Shown in pieces: positions 12,950-25,564 of a stretch of 64,000 bases of DNA. The stretch is from Tetrahymena thermophila SB210 (lineage: Eukaryota > Ciliophora > Oligohymenophorea > Hymenostomatida > Tetrahymenidae). The translations under genes and the position numbers were made by a program. The stretch covers positions 62,001 through 126,000 of the forward strand of contig NW_002476424.1 of the NCBI RefSeq assembly GCF_000189635.1. The letters are read 5' to 3'. The number at the start of each line of letters is the position of its first letter. Within the stretch, counting starts at the first letter, position 1. The notes under the pieces are model-generated. The model was given only the letters and a program-made list of their open reading frames with translations, was not told the origin of the DNA and ran no database searches.

Positions 12950-13951
12950 TTATTTTGAACTCCTTTTATGATTTTTGATGTTTTTAAATCTAAAAATTAT
13001 CCTAATTAATTAATGCATTTTGATTAAAAAATAATAATTGATTGATGATTTGTGCTCTTGTATTAGCCATAAATTGTTCTCGATTTATTCTTAATTCAAT
13101 AGTTAAGATGTAAAAAGAAAAATGAATCTCTATCTTTAAAGTTTATAAATCTAAATCCTAATAATACTTTAATTATTAAAAGAATTACCAATTAAAGCTG
13201 ATTAATATTTTTAGCAATCAGAGATTGTTATGTTAATTAAAAAAATGTTAAAAATGATTATTTTTTAAAGTGGAGATATATTTATTGGTTACTAATAATT
13301 AATTAACAAAAACAAAAGTTATTATCTAAAATTGATACATTTTTTTGAGTTATTTCTTATTATAATTACAGAATGTTAAAATTTATAAATAATTTTTAAA
13401 AATTAAGCCTTTTTCTTTCTTACTTTTTAGGATAAATTAAAATTAATTATTATGTGTAAGATTTATTATTAAATCTTAATGTTTATTTTTAAAACTTATA
13501 CTTAAAAATATAGTAAGAATTAGAGATGGGCTATCAGTCATATGTTGAAAAAATTATAGTGTTTAATTAAAGTACTTAAATTATAATAAAATAATATTTA
13601 TTTAGTAAAAGATTTTAACGTTAAGAAATAATATTTTCTTCTTAAAAATTAAATTTCATAAGTTTATTTAAAATCAATATAAAATAATTATTTAAAGATA
13701 ATTAATTAGTTGGTTATATAAATTTAAATATAATTAATAAGAATAAATTTACTTTTAAAATAATTTCATATGTATCTTAAAAATTGATAATAACTTAAAT
13801 TAATTCTTATGTAAGTAATTTTTAAATAAAATCTAAAATATTTTTTTTTAAAATCAAAATATATTGCATAATATTCCAAAAAAAATAATATTAATAGTTA
13901 TTAGATATTATAATTATTAAAAAATTCTTTCTTGCTCATCTAATTTAATGG

Positions 13952-14258
13952 TAATGAACAAATATGTGGCACTATATACTAATATATTTTAGTATATTTA
14001 ATTTATTGGAATATATTAGTAGTATATAATAATATTTAAAAATTTTTTAAACATATAAAATAATATAAATATTAAATCTACAAATATTTTTAAAAATACA
14101 ATACAGTGTCCACCATTTATTTTGTCGCCTAAAAATTTGTAATAATAAATCAAACTAAAATATAAAAGTGACAAAATTAATGGCTGGCACCGTATTTTAT
14201 ATTAATATTTTAAAATATTATAATATATAAATATATTGTGCCACCGATTTGTTCATTA
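13952..14258. mobile_element. MITE-like element with terminal inverted repeats (outer)
   Basis: The left end reads TAATGAACAAATATGTGGCA and the right end, on the other strand, TAATGAACAAATCGGTGGCA. The match runs about 26 bp with two or three mismatches, and TA lies at each extreme end. The 307-bp element has no coding capacity. The ends and TA boundaries suggest a Tc1/mariner-type non-autonomous element. It encloses a second element at 14104-14192. Confidence 0.65.
14104..14192. mobile_element. MITE-like element with terminal inverted repeats (inner, nested)
   Basis: The left end is CAGTGTCCACCATTTATTTT and the right end read on the - strand is CGGTGCCAGCCATTAATTTT. About 19 of 26 positions pair, and TA flanks both sides (14102-14103 and 14193-14194). 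The CAGTG start next to TA resembles Tc1/mariner ends. At 89 bp it is either a deleted copy inserted in the outer element or the outer element's own subterminal repeat. Confidence 0.6.
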
Positions 14259-15641
14259 CTAATTTAATTATAAAATTATCAATTTTAAAAAAATAAATGT
14301 TTTGTATTTTTAATAAATTAAAAAATGAATTTATAGTATTTTTGAAATAAATAAAATTAGATTTAATCTATTCATTTAAAATTATGTTAAGAAAGCTAGA
14401 TTATTTTTTGGTTCTTTTGTAAAATTTATTATTTAAAATGTCTATTTTATAAAATATACTTTTTTAGAATGTATAGATTTAAGAATATATTTCATCTAAG
14501 TAATATTTTTCTAATTTTATGATCATTTTAAGTAATAATCTTAATTAAATAGATTTTTAACAAAAATTCTATAAAATTTAGAGTTTAAAACTTTTAAAAC
14601 TCCAAGAAAAGTAAATAAATCTACATTTTAATTAGAAAAATAATTATAATAACCTTTCCTCCATTTAAATAGTAATATAAAATTTATGAAAACAAAAATG
14701 TATTCTTTTGAAATCATTGATAAACACATATTTTAATAAATAAATAATTAAATAATTAAATTGATAAGTAGATAGATATATATATCTTTGTAATGAATAT
14801 TTGCCTTCTTATATGTTTAGCTGATGAATATTAAATAGATTAAATTTAGTTTAAAAATATAATTATGTATTTAAAAATAATCATTTCAACACAAAATTTG
14901 TCTTTTTCAATATTTTTATAGAACTAAGCGAGAGAGCAGTTTTATTGTTTTCGTAAGCTAAAAATAAGACAAGTTACTAAATAACTTAATTTCTAAAAAT
15001 AGAATTTTTCTTTTTAAATGATTGAATAAAATGTAGATTAAATAAATTTATTTATATAAGCTTAGAAAAGAGGTTTTTTGATAGAAATTCATGTTATGTT
15101 GTTTTTTTGGAAAACTGAAAAATTTATTTATATTGCTTTGAGCTTATATATGTGATTAAATAAAATTTTGATTTTTCCTCTTTTTTGTTGTTTTTTATGT
15201 TTTTTTGATTTTTAAATCACTTCTCTTCTTTTAGTAAAGAAAGTTTGAAGAAATGATTTTCAATCCATAATTTTTTTTGGGAAATAAAAATATTAGTCAA
15301 ATATGTATGCATGTATATTCATGCATAAATTTACTTGCTTAGATCAGTTTCGGTATCTTGTTGTGTGTTTTATTTTTAAAAATTGTGCGACCTTTCAAAT
15401 TTTTTATGTTTAGGGTGAATGATTAAATAAATAAATAATATATTGTATGACATTACTTATTGCTTTTAGTGAAAGGAATTTTAAGTTTGACAATGAATAT
15501 ATTTGATTTTTCCTCTTATTTTATTTAATTTATCAATTTCTTGATATAATTATTTTATATCGAGAATATTGTCAAAGGATATTATTTATTATAAAAAGGA
15601 AAAAGAGCGAAATACCTTTTATTATTCATTAAATAAGCGTG

Positions 15642-17663
15642 ATGGATTCATCTTAAACAAATTTAAAAGATAAAATTTAGAACGAATAGGACACACTAGC
15701 AGATCCCAACAAATAACCTACTGAACCAGCCAGCGAAGAAAAATCTTAAGAAGAAATACTTGTAAAAGCTGAATAAGAAGAAGAAGAAGTAGAAGAAGAG
15801 GATGATGAAGATTAAAGCGAATAAAGCTAAGAATAAAGTAGAATTTAGAATAATTTAAATTTATTCCCAAGTTATATTCCTCCCTACCCATATGGCTTCC
15901 CTCACCCTATGATTCCCTACTTTAAAAATTCAATTTTCGAAGAAATGCCTCCTTTTGATTCTTTTAAATCTGGCGGCAAAATGACTAATAAAGATAATTT
16001 TGAAAGAGATTAATAGCAAGAAAATAATGAGGAAGAGTTTCAGCAAGAGGAGTAGAAAAGTTTGGCTTAAATGTAAAATGAAGCAAACGAATAGTAGTCA
16101 ACTAATCCAGCTGAAAGATCCCAACAAGCTGAAAGGCTTTTGTAAGAATATATCAATTAGATATCTTAGAAGGGCAGTATATTTTAAGTTATTGACAAGC
16201 AAATAGAGGCATCTTGTAGATATCCACAGTATTTGCATAACTAGAATACCACACCAATCTAATCAGCAATGCAAAAGATGCAAAAGATGCTAAATGATTT
16301 TGCCTCGTCAGCAGAAGGAGGAAGGAAGAGAAGTGGTTAAGAGCTAGACGAATAATCTAGCTAGCCAAAAAAATAACTAAAATAATCAACAGATTAAATA
16401 AATAGCAATTAGAATTAAAATGAAACAAATGGAGATAAAATTGATCACTTAGATGAAAATTAAAACGAATAGAGCGTAGAAGATGACGTGAACGAAAATA
16501 TAGCTAATAGTGAAGAAGATAACTTGAATTAAGTTGACAAAAAGAACGAAAATGAAAATAGCAAACATGGAGAAGCTATTGAAGAAGAGGGCTAAGAACA
16601 AGAGTAATAAAAAAGTTAAGAAGTATAGTAAAATAAATTAGAAAACAATTTAAAAGAAGGAGATAATAAAGAAAAGCTTAACCACGAAAGCGAATAATAA
16701 GAAGAAGTTCAAAATAATAAGGAATAAATAGCAGGAACAGAGGGGGAAATAAAGTAAAAGGAAGTTAGTTAATTGGATAACGTGCAAAATTTAAATGAAA
16801 ATGGTGAATTAGAAATAGAATAAGAAGGGGATAATAATATTAATGGGCAACAAAGAAAATAATCTCATGCGATTTCTTCTTCTTCATCTGACTGTGTTTT
16901 GGAAGTATCTGCAAACAAGTAAGAAACTGTTAATGGTTCATCAAAAAAGCAAAAAAAGAATTAGGAAAAAGAGAAGAATAAAAATGCAAACAAAGATAGC
17001 TCAAAGCGCTAAAATTAAATTAATTCTGCTGAAAAATTAAACATAAAATCAGATTTGTTGAATCTTTAAAACGCTACAGCATTTTAAAACTTAGTCCCTT
17101 TGTTAGGATAAGGAAATCCTCATTTGTATCCACCATTTGGAGCTGATATCATGCCTCCTCTTTACTTCCCTCCTCCCACTCACCCTTTAACAGAAGCTCA
17201 ATTAAGCTAATTTTATCCTCATTTATTATAAAATTCTTCAGCAGCAGCAGCAGTCTCTGGTTCTTAATAGCCAAGCTCTCCACCTGGTCCAATCCCTTTT
17301 CCTCCCCCTTCAATGTAAAGTAACCCTCTATTTCTATAAATGTTAAACCATTAAATGATGCAACACTCCTTCAGAGAATATCCTCCAGAATTAAGCTTAT
17401 ACCCACACGCAGCTGCTTTAAATCCTTAACAGGTAAATTTATTTTATACAAATTTTTTTATGTTTATTAAAATGTAAAACTGATTTATTAATAAATTTAT
17501 AAATTGGTAAGTTAAATTATATTATTAAATTAAATTAAAGAAATAAGCTGACTAGAAGAAAGAAAAGAAGGAAAAGAAAAAAGAAAAATTGAAATAGATA
17601 GCAAATGAAGCAAAGCAAAAAGAATAATAAAATTAAAGTAGCAACAATGTGAGCGTAGACTGA
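15642..17663 (+). CDS. Gln/Glu/Asn-rich low-complexity protein, unknown function
   Basis: Two exons, 15642-17432 and 17541-17663, joined in phase 0 across a 108-bp GTAAAT...TTAAAG intron; 637 residues, TGA at 17661-17663. Acidic, Gln-rich stretches dominate residues 1-70 and 200-420, with a short ordered-looking segment near 160-230. Residues about 470-595 are rich in Pro, Tyr, Leu and Phe (PPFGADIMPPLYFPPP, FPPPSMQ), and exon 2 encodes a Lys/Glu/Gln coiled-coil-like tail. A lysine cluster (KKQKKNQEKEKNKN) could be a nuclear localisation signal. No catalytic domain is visible. The composition suits a nuclear or RNP scaffold, but this is inference only. Confidence 0.8.
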
Positions 17664-20600
17664 TTTGTTGATTCTATCTAAATTTTCTCTATCTATCTAT
17701 CAATAGCAAATCTTTTAGGAAGATATTCTTTCTCATAATAATTAAAAAAAGACACTAAAACAAAATTTTGATGAAAATATATAAATGATTAAAAATAAAT
17801 ATTTAAAATTAATTTCTAAAAATATTTATTTATTCCTTTTAACTATAAAAAGCTTGGTAAAATAATTGAACAAAAAAAATTGTTTAAAGAAATTGCAATT
17901 AAATAAATAAATAACTAAAATAATTTAATCTAACTTATATATTTTATTAATCTAGTAATAATTCAATTCTTAATCTTATATTCAGAATAGCATGCAAACA
18001 ATGTTAATAAACAAGCTAATTATAGTTAAGTGTTTAAAAATTTATTTATTTAAATTTTATTGAAGATTCAATCAAGATGTGGATTAGTTAGTTAGTTAAT
18101 GATTGACTGACTAAATTATTGAGTCTTCAAATTTAAATAAATTTAGATTTATTAAAATAAAGAATGAATAAATAAGTAAGTAAGTAAGTATGCGTCTATC
18201 AAGAATAGAATATTAATTTTCTAAATTAAAATAAAGCAACTATTTATAATTAATTCTTTTAAGGACCTAAATACATCTATATCTTGAAAAAAACAAATAA
18301 ATAAATATCAATAATTCAAAATACAAATTTAATCTAAAACAATAAAAACTTACATTTATAATATTGAAAATTTTAAATTCTAACTAACTTAATAAAACTA
18401 TAACATATTTCTGATTATTATTTTTTATTGTGTCTTTAAACTTTTATATTTGGTAGAATCTTCCCAATATTATTCTTAATATAGTAAAGCTTGCTTCTTC
18501 ATTCATTGATTAGCCCATTTTTTAATTAATATAATTTGTTTACTTAGCGAAATTATAATTTAAAATTTTATATAAAAATTTTGAACAAATATGACATTAT
18601 AAGAAAGATTGAATAAAAAAGTGAATTTAACAAACCAAATTTATTTAAAATCAATAATTTGTTATAATTTTTTCGTTTATTATTTAATATAGAATACTTT
18701 CTTTTTAAAATTCAATTTATTATTTTTAGTTTTTATAAACTCAAAAACACAAACTTTTAACTTTTGAATTTTTTAAATTAAAAATAGAATAATAAATATA
18801 TTTAAATATTATTGTTATTGATTAAAATATTAAATATAATTGTTTAGTGTCATAAAAATATTTTCATAAATTATTTACTAAGCAAGCAAGGGTAATTGAT
18901 TTTAATAAAAATCCAATTAAATATCATAAAAAATTTAGAAAAAAAATTATTATTTTCTTAATTGTAAGAATGTAAAAAAATAGGATACTTTGAAGATATA
19001 TTTAAATAAACTAAAAAAATAGAATTTTTGTATAAAAAGCAATGTTATAGATAAATTTAAGTTAAGCTTTATGAATTAAATAATTAGATTACAATATTTA
19101 ATAAGAATTAATCAAATAAAAATTACTGGAAAGTAACACTAAATAATAATTGATTTCTGTCAAAACTCATTATTTTTAAAAAATTTACTTTCTACCTTGC
19201 TTTTTGGGATATCTAACAAAAAATAAATTAAACTAATTTATTTTAAAAAACTTAAAACTTTATTTTTATCACTTAGATTTAATTTTGTTTTTAGCCTTCA
19301 TTAAGCAAAAATCCTATTTAAAATAAATTTAATTTAAGTAGAAATATTTAAAAGAATATGAATGTAAATTAGCTGATATGAATAAATATACAGATTAAAT
19401 TCTTTTATATCTTAGTGTTAATTTTTCAATCTAATTTAATAATTTTATTAATGTGTAAATTAAATCCAAGCAATTCTAAATAAATATATAATCATTTAAA
19501 GTTATTTGTAAAATAAATGTATTAAATTTTGTTATATTACTCAAATAGTTACTTTCCTTATTAATAGAACATTTTTTTGTGAAATTATCTTTGTTTTTTT
19601 AGTTCTTATTTGATAAAATCCTAATAATTTAAAATAAGAAGTGTGATTATAATACAATTAATAGAATGTGAGTTGATTGAATTTGATAAGAATAAAAAAA
19701 TTTTTAAATTGTGCTTACCTTTTTTTTATATCATTTAAGAAATAAGATTTCAGACATGTTTTAGTGTTAATTTTTCAATCTAATTTAATAATTTTATTAT
19801 TGTGTAAATTAAATCCAAGCAATACTAAATAAATAAATAAATAATCTTTTAAAGTTATTTGTATAATAAATGTATTAAATTGTTTTATATTACTCAAATA
19901 GTTATGCTGCTTATTGATAAAACATTTTTTTATTTAGTTAAGTTATCTCTGTTTTTTTTAGTTCTTATTTAATAAAATGCTAATAATTTAAAATAAGAAG
20001 TGTGATTATAATACACTTAATAGTATGTGAGTTGATTGAATTTAATAAGAATAAAAAATTTCAAAATTTTGCTTACCTTTTTTTTATATCATTTAAGAAG
20101 TAAGATATTTTTCAGACGTGTTCTTTAAATTATTTGTTTCAAGCTGACCTAAAATTAAACACATATGAAATAAGAAATATCTGAATAATTTTAATGGAAA
20201 TATGTAATTATTAATTATAGAATGTAATTAATAGAATTTTTTAGTAAGTTAAAATATAAAAATAATAGATGTAAAATAATTGGATAAATTAATTAATTTA
20301 TTAGTTTTTGTGATTAAGGAAATTCTGATTTTAAAAAATTTGAATCTTTTAAATTCCGAAATCATTTATTTTTACATTAAAAGTAAGGGATTTAATTTGA
20401 AATCATAATTCATTCATCTATTTTAAGTTGTAATATTTTTAAAAATAAAATAATAAATATTAAATTTGAAAATATTTCTTTTTTGTTTTAACTTAAATTT
20501 TAAGATACATTATTTTATTTTTCAAAAAAAATAAATATATCTTTTAAAAGAGCTCAATGTTTATAATTTCTTTGTATGAATTTTCATTAATTCAAAGTTT

Positions 20601-21870
20601 AAATATTTTTTTAATTTATACAAAAAGTTAAATCAATCATTAGTAAAAATTGCACAAAAATGATTGCTTATGAACTTGCAAAAAAGTAATTAAATACTTT
20701 TTACAAATATAATTGTAAGTGTAATTATTATCTGGTTTTATTAATGCTATGGAAAAAAATTAACTTACTATTAAAAATATTGCTTGGGATTTTAATAAAA
20801 TTCAGGAAGTTAGCTAATTATTATTTGTAAGTAAATTTACCTTGTTACTGTAAGGAACAATTTTATTTTTTATGAATAAAGTAATTGAGGTTAAAAAAAA
20901 ATTTGATCAAATTGTAAGTAATAAATATATGGCTTATTGTGCTTGGCTTTTTAGTTTATATCTTAATTTTTTAAGAGGCTATATGACAGGATTGATAAAT
21001 ACTGCCTAAAGAGTTTTTTTCTTTACGATTATGACAAATAAAAGCAGAATTATGAACAATTAAAAAAAACAATTATTTGGTATTTAAGTTTCTTATTGAA
21101 AAAAAAATCTAGTTGTTTAAGATAGAAATGAAAAAAAGTTGTATTAATTATTTGCTAAAATATAAAATGAATCAATACAAAAAATAAATAAATAAATGCT
21201 CGTATTTCATAGAGACTTTTGAATATGCTTGAGTGTATTTAAGTAAACAATAAAATTAAATGGATAAGTGATTGGGCTAAGTTTTTAATTAAAACGAATG
21301 GTTATATATATCTATTAAGTTGGTCGATAAAGGTATTGTATGATAAAAAAAGCTTAATAAACATTAATAAATTTATTAATTACTTCATTAAATTTTGGAG
21401 AGCTAAGTAAAGAATGAAAGAAGATTTCAGAACATATATATTGTCATATAAAATTGCACTCTCAATAAATTTTGAAGTTTTTTTTACTTATTAATTATTA
21501 TTTTTTGAGTTTTTAATTGCTATAAATCAATGGAAAAGATAGATAGATAGATAAATAGTTTGATTTTTTTCTGAATATATTTCAATTTAGCTTTATGATT
21601 TATTAATTAATTAATTGATTTATTGATTAATTAATTAATTGGTCTCTTAATTAATGCTCCTATCTATGCTTTCCTTAATGCAAATTTACTTGCTTTGGTA
21701 TATCTGTTATTCATAATAACTTTATAAAATTATAAAGAAAGTAGAAAGAAAGAAAAAATTGATAGAGGAAGAATATCTATTGATTTTGAAAGAAAGCCAA
21801 AACAATAAAAAGTGTTATATGAATAGTTCAAATAGAAGTTGAGTATCACTAACAATATAAAAAATATCGA
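17664..21870. other. AT-rich intergenic region with a tandem duplication
   Basis: About 4.2 kb without a supportable gene. It contains the 349-bp tandem duplication at 19412-20122 and short tetranucleotide runs such as (AAGT)n near 18175-18190. Confidence 0.55.
19412..20122 (+). repeat. Tandem duplication, 349-bp period, two copies
   Basis: The copy starting at 19412 is repeated from 19761, both beginning TTAGTGTTAATTTTTCAATC and ending near CAGACRTGTT. Scattered substitutions and small indels separate them, roughly 90% identity by eye. Neither copy carries a coherent ORF, so this is a non-coding duplication that has begun to diverge. Confidence 0.85.
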
Positions 21871-24237
21871 ATGAATGGGGCAGATGGACACTTTAATTTG
21901 ATAATGGTTTAAAGGAATTTATACTTCAATAATGGGTTGAAGTTAATGAGTGAAGGTGATTTTGCAGGAGCGCAGTTATATTTCAAGAAGATATTGCAAA
22001 ATATTAGCGGTGATTTGCAAGCATAATTTTAATTAGCTAGATGCTATTAATTTTGTGAAAATTACTAAGCAGCTCTTTTAGCCTATGAAGATGTATTCAA
22101 AAGGAATATGAAAGATCCGCGTCCCGTCTATTAGTAGGCTTATATCCACGAAAAAAACTATTAGCTCGATTTAGCGATTAAATATTACGAAAAAGCTGCC
22201 AAAATACTTTAAAATAATATAAGCGAATTCAAAAATGATAATAAAATTTATATCATTTACTTCACACTTGGACTCAAATATGAGCAGAAAAATGAAATAG
22301 AAAAAGCTAAACAAGCCTTTTAAACTTTCATTCAATTTAAAAACATTTCTGATAAAGCAAGGCAGTTGGCTAACAAGAAATTAATAGACCTTGCTAATAA
22401 ATATTTGGAAGGATCTTAGACTTAATAATACAAGTCTAAAATGAATCAGGTAGTAAGACAGCAACAGTAGCACCCTTCATATATTAAATATTAGTAAAGC
22501 ATGAAAGAAGAAGAAGAAAAAAATAAAGCTTATAACATGGTAATGCAGCTTGAAATAGCAAAATCATCGAATCTATATCAGCTAAATCTTTAATAAATCA
22601 AAGAAGATAGTGAAAATAAAAAAGAGCAAAGAAAACCTGGAGATTCAAACATTAGTAGCTAGACATCAACTGCTGACAAACACCCATCAATTAACTAAGC
22701 CTAAAATCATGTTGATGACAATTCCTTTAATTTTAAAATTAACTCACAGTAAGATTTCAAATTTATAACAACAAACTATAACCAACTCAATATCAACAAT
22801 ATAAGTTTACCTCATTAAAACAATATAAATACTACAACTCATAATAATAACAATAATATTGCATAAAACACTCACTAATAAAAAAATTTTCCTCCTTAAT
22901 AAATTCAAAGCAACTCTAAAATAAACTCCACAAATTAATAAAATAGTTCTCATTAGCAGCAGCAATAAAATCAAAATAATGCCAACCAAATCAAATATTA
23001 GCAGTTTTAGTAGATTTAGCAGATTATTATTACTTCTGACAAATTAATGCAGCCATCTTAATCTTAAAGCTAAGACATAAATGGTGCTAAAAACTTTGTA
23101 AATTTTCCTCATACTAGCGCAGATATAAAAGAAATCTATTAATAAAGAAAAAATCGTTTGACTTTCGATCCTTCCTCTTCAACCAAAGATATGTTCGCAA
23201 GCAATAATTCATAAAATACATAGCAACAGAATGCACAAAATAACCAAAAAAATAATTGTAATCTTTTACTAATTTCTATGCAAAATTTTAATTTTATAAA
23301 ATAGCATAATTATTCTATTTTCTATTCATAAAAAATTTTAATTTAAACAAAAAAACCTAAATTATTTTCTATCACTTCATTTAAAATAAATTAATTTAGA
23401 GTAATAATGATCTTTTCTTTAAATTGATTTTGAAAATATTCAAATTTGCTAATTATATTCGAACCCCTTACAATATATTAATTGTAAAATATATTCAAGC
23501 CAATTATTAGTTTCTTTTAATCTTAAACACATAGGTTTTTGCCAATTAATAAAAAACTACTCTTATTACCTAAAAAAATTAAAAAACTTTACTTAAATTA
23601 ATTTTCCTTAAATTAATTGAAAGAAATGTAATTTTAACTAAACTTTTTATCTTATTAGTAGACCAAAACATACTATATGAAGATGATTATGAAGAAATTT
23701 TAAATGAAGAAGATATGATACCAGACGAAAAAGACATCAAAAAGAAAAAATCATCATATAAATGTAAACAAAAATATTTTCTTTTTTTACAGTTTTACAA
23801 TATCAATAAATAAAAAAAAAGACTTACATCCTATTGAAGATGACTAAGAGGAATCTGATGATGATGATATCCCTAGCGAAAAAGAAGGCAAAACTATGCA
23901 AAATAAGTCAAGCTTTACCAATCCTAATTAAATAAAAAATATATTCATGAAATCTTTTATTGACGTTGCTTGTAAAATTTTTCTATAATTAAATTAATTT
24001 TCCCCTTCTTTTAATCGTTCTTTCATTTATTTATTCATTCATATTTTGCTTTATTGAATTTTACAATCCAATCTTATTATTTTATAATTAAATTAAATTT
24101 TTTATTTAATTTATCTTTCTAAAATAGAGAAATCTAATTCAAAAAGCAGGATTAGTGGATAGTCTCATTTATCTAATTCCCGCTTTTCTGTTTTGCAAGA
24201 TTAGAGTGCTTTACTTAAAAAAAATAATGTTTCTTGA
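21871..24237 (+). CDS. Tetratricopeptide-repeat (TPR) protein
   Basis: Four exons, 21871-23257, 23659-23763, 23822-23971 and 24128-24237, all joined in phase 1; 583 residues, TGA at 24235-24237. The ATG at 21871 is the first after an in-frame TGA at 21820. Residues about 22-150 form TPR-like helical pairs (LMSEGDFAGAQLYFKKIL, YQAALLAYEDVF, LDLAIKYYEKAAKIL), which normally bind peptides or partner proteins. The rest is low-complexity Asn/Gln, then an acidic segment (EESDDDDIPSEKE) and a Ser-rich end. Intron 1 ends in TAGTAG, so two acceptors 3 nt apart are both in phase. No targeting signal is visible; a soluble adaptor is the likeliest role. Confidence 0.8.
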
Positions 24238-25564
24238 AAAAATTATTTTCCTAACCCAGATAGGAAACACATAAAAAACTACTAAAAATATTGAAAAACA
24301 TTATATTGATTTATTAAACTCCTTACAAAATTAATAAATATAAAAATAATAAAAAAATAAATATATTATTAAATAAAATAGAGGATTTATAATTAATAGA
24401 TAAAATAATTTATAAGCATTTTAATTTAAAATATATTGTTCATTCATTTATGAACTTTTCTAGTTTTGTAATTATAGACTTATTATTTAGTTTTAGTTAA
24501 TTATTTAATTTCATATCTTCATCTATATTTTTTAATTTTTATCTTCATTGCAGATTATTTAATATAATCATAATGATATGCTAAATTTAGAAAATTACAC
24601 ACAAAAGTCGAATTCTTAAATAAATATTTACAATATTGAAACTGTTTTATCAATCAATTTTTATTTAATTCCTATATTCATTACTTCCTTTATTAAAATA
24701 TATTCAACAATAATATATATGAATTTAATTAATAACTTATCAGTAATAAAATTTAATATTAATTTTTTTATTTTCTAAATATTTTTTCTATTAATATATA
24801 CTATGATAAATAATAATTTTATCCATCCATCCTTAATTATTCTATTTTAATAAAATATTAATTCTAAATTTTATATATTAGTGAATAATTTAAAAAATAT
24901 TTAATTAGGATCATGCAAAGTATATAAAATTGAGAAGTGTATTTTCAATATTTAAATGATAAAAGAATACTTTTTTTAGAATTATTATTTATTTTAATTT
25001 ATTCCAAAAAAAACATAAATAAATGGTATGATTTAAAAATAATTATTTTTGGTAGAATATGTTAGATAGGAAGGATATAAAATTTTTATTATTTTATATG
25101 CAAATATGCAACCATCATTTTTCTTTAGAAATTAAGATAGCATAAATGTTAAGCACTTTAGACATATAAAGCATGCATACGCATATTTACATACAGGATG
25201 TGTCTATTTATAATCCGTCAAAGGATTAGCACCAACAAAGATAGAACGAGTCATTTAGGTTTAACGAGAATCATATTATGATTAAGTCATCTATCATGAT
25301 CCTAATTAAAAATCAAATAAAAAAGTGATCAATTAAATTAGTAAAGATAAAAGAAAAAATAAATAAACAAATATCAGGATTTACTAAAAAATTAAAAAGG
25401 AAAGAAAATTAGTTTAACTTTTACTTTTTGATAATTTAATTTCTGGTACTTAGTTATTTTTAGAAATAAAAGAAAAAAATAATTAATTAATTTGCAAAAA
25501 CATTTAAAAGAAATTAAAAGTATTTATCATTTTTAAAAAAAATATAAAACATATTTTAGAAGTT
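24238..25564. other. Intergenic region with a palindrome-rich stretch
   Basis: About 1.3 kb upstream of malate dehydrogenase. Most is featureless A/T. Bases 25130-25310 are visibly richer in G+C and contain two short hairpins: TAATCC/GGATTA at 25211-25228 and AATCATA/TATGATT at 25269-25283. These could be promoter elements or a small RNA; no tRNA boxes are present. Confidence 0.45.

Larger units (their letters stand above)
12950..15641. other. AT-rich intergenic region with an inverted-repeat element
   Basis: Separates two divergently transcribed genes. Apart from the nested inverted-repeat elements at 13952-14258, no coding frame or RNA gene is seen. Promoters for both flanking genes must lie at its two ends. 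Confidence 0.55.

Noticed and set aside
22807-22989. Leu/Ile-rich - strand open frame
   Set aside because: Antisense of the Asn-rich low-complexity part of the TPR gene; AAT/AAC runs read as Leu/Ile on the other strand.
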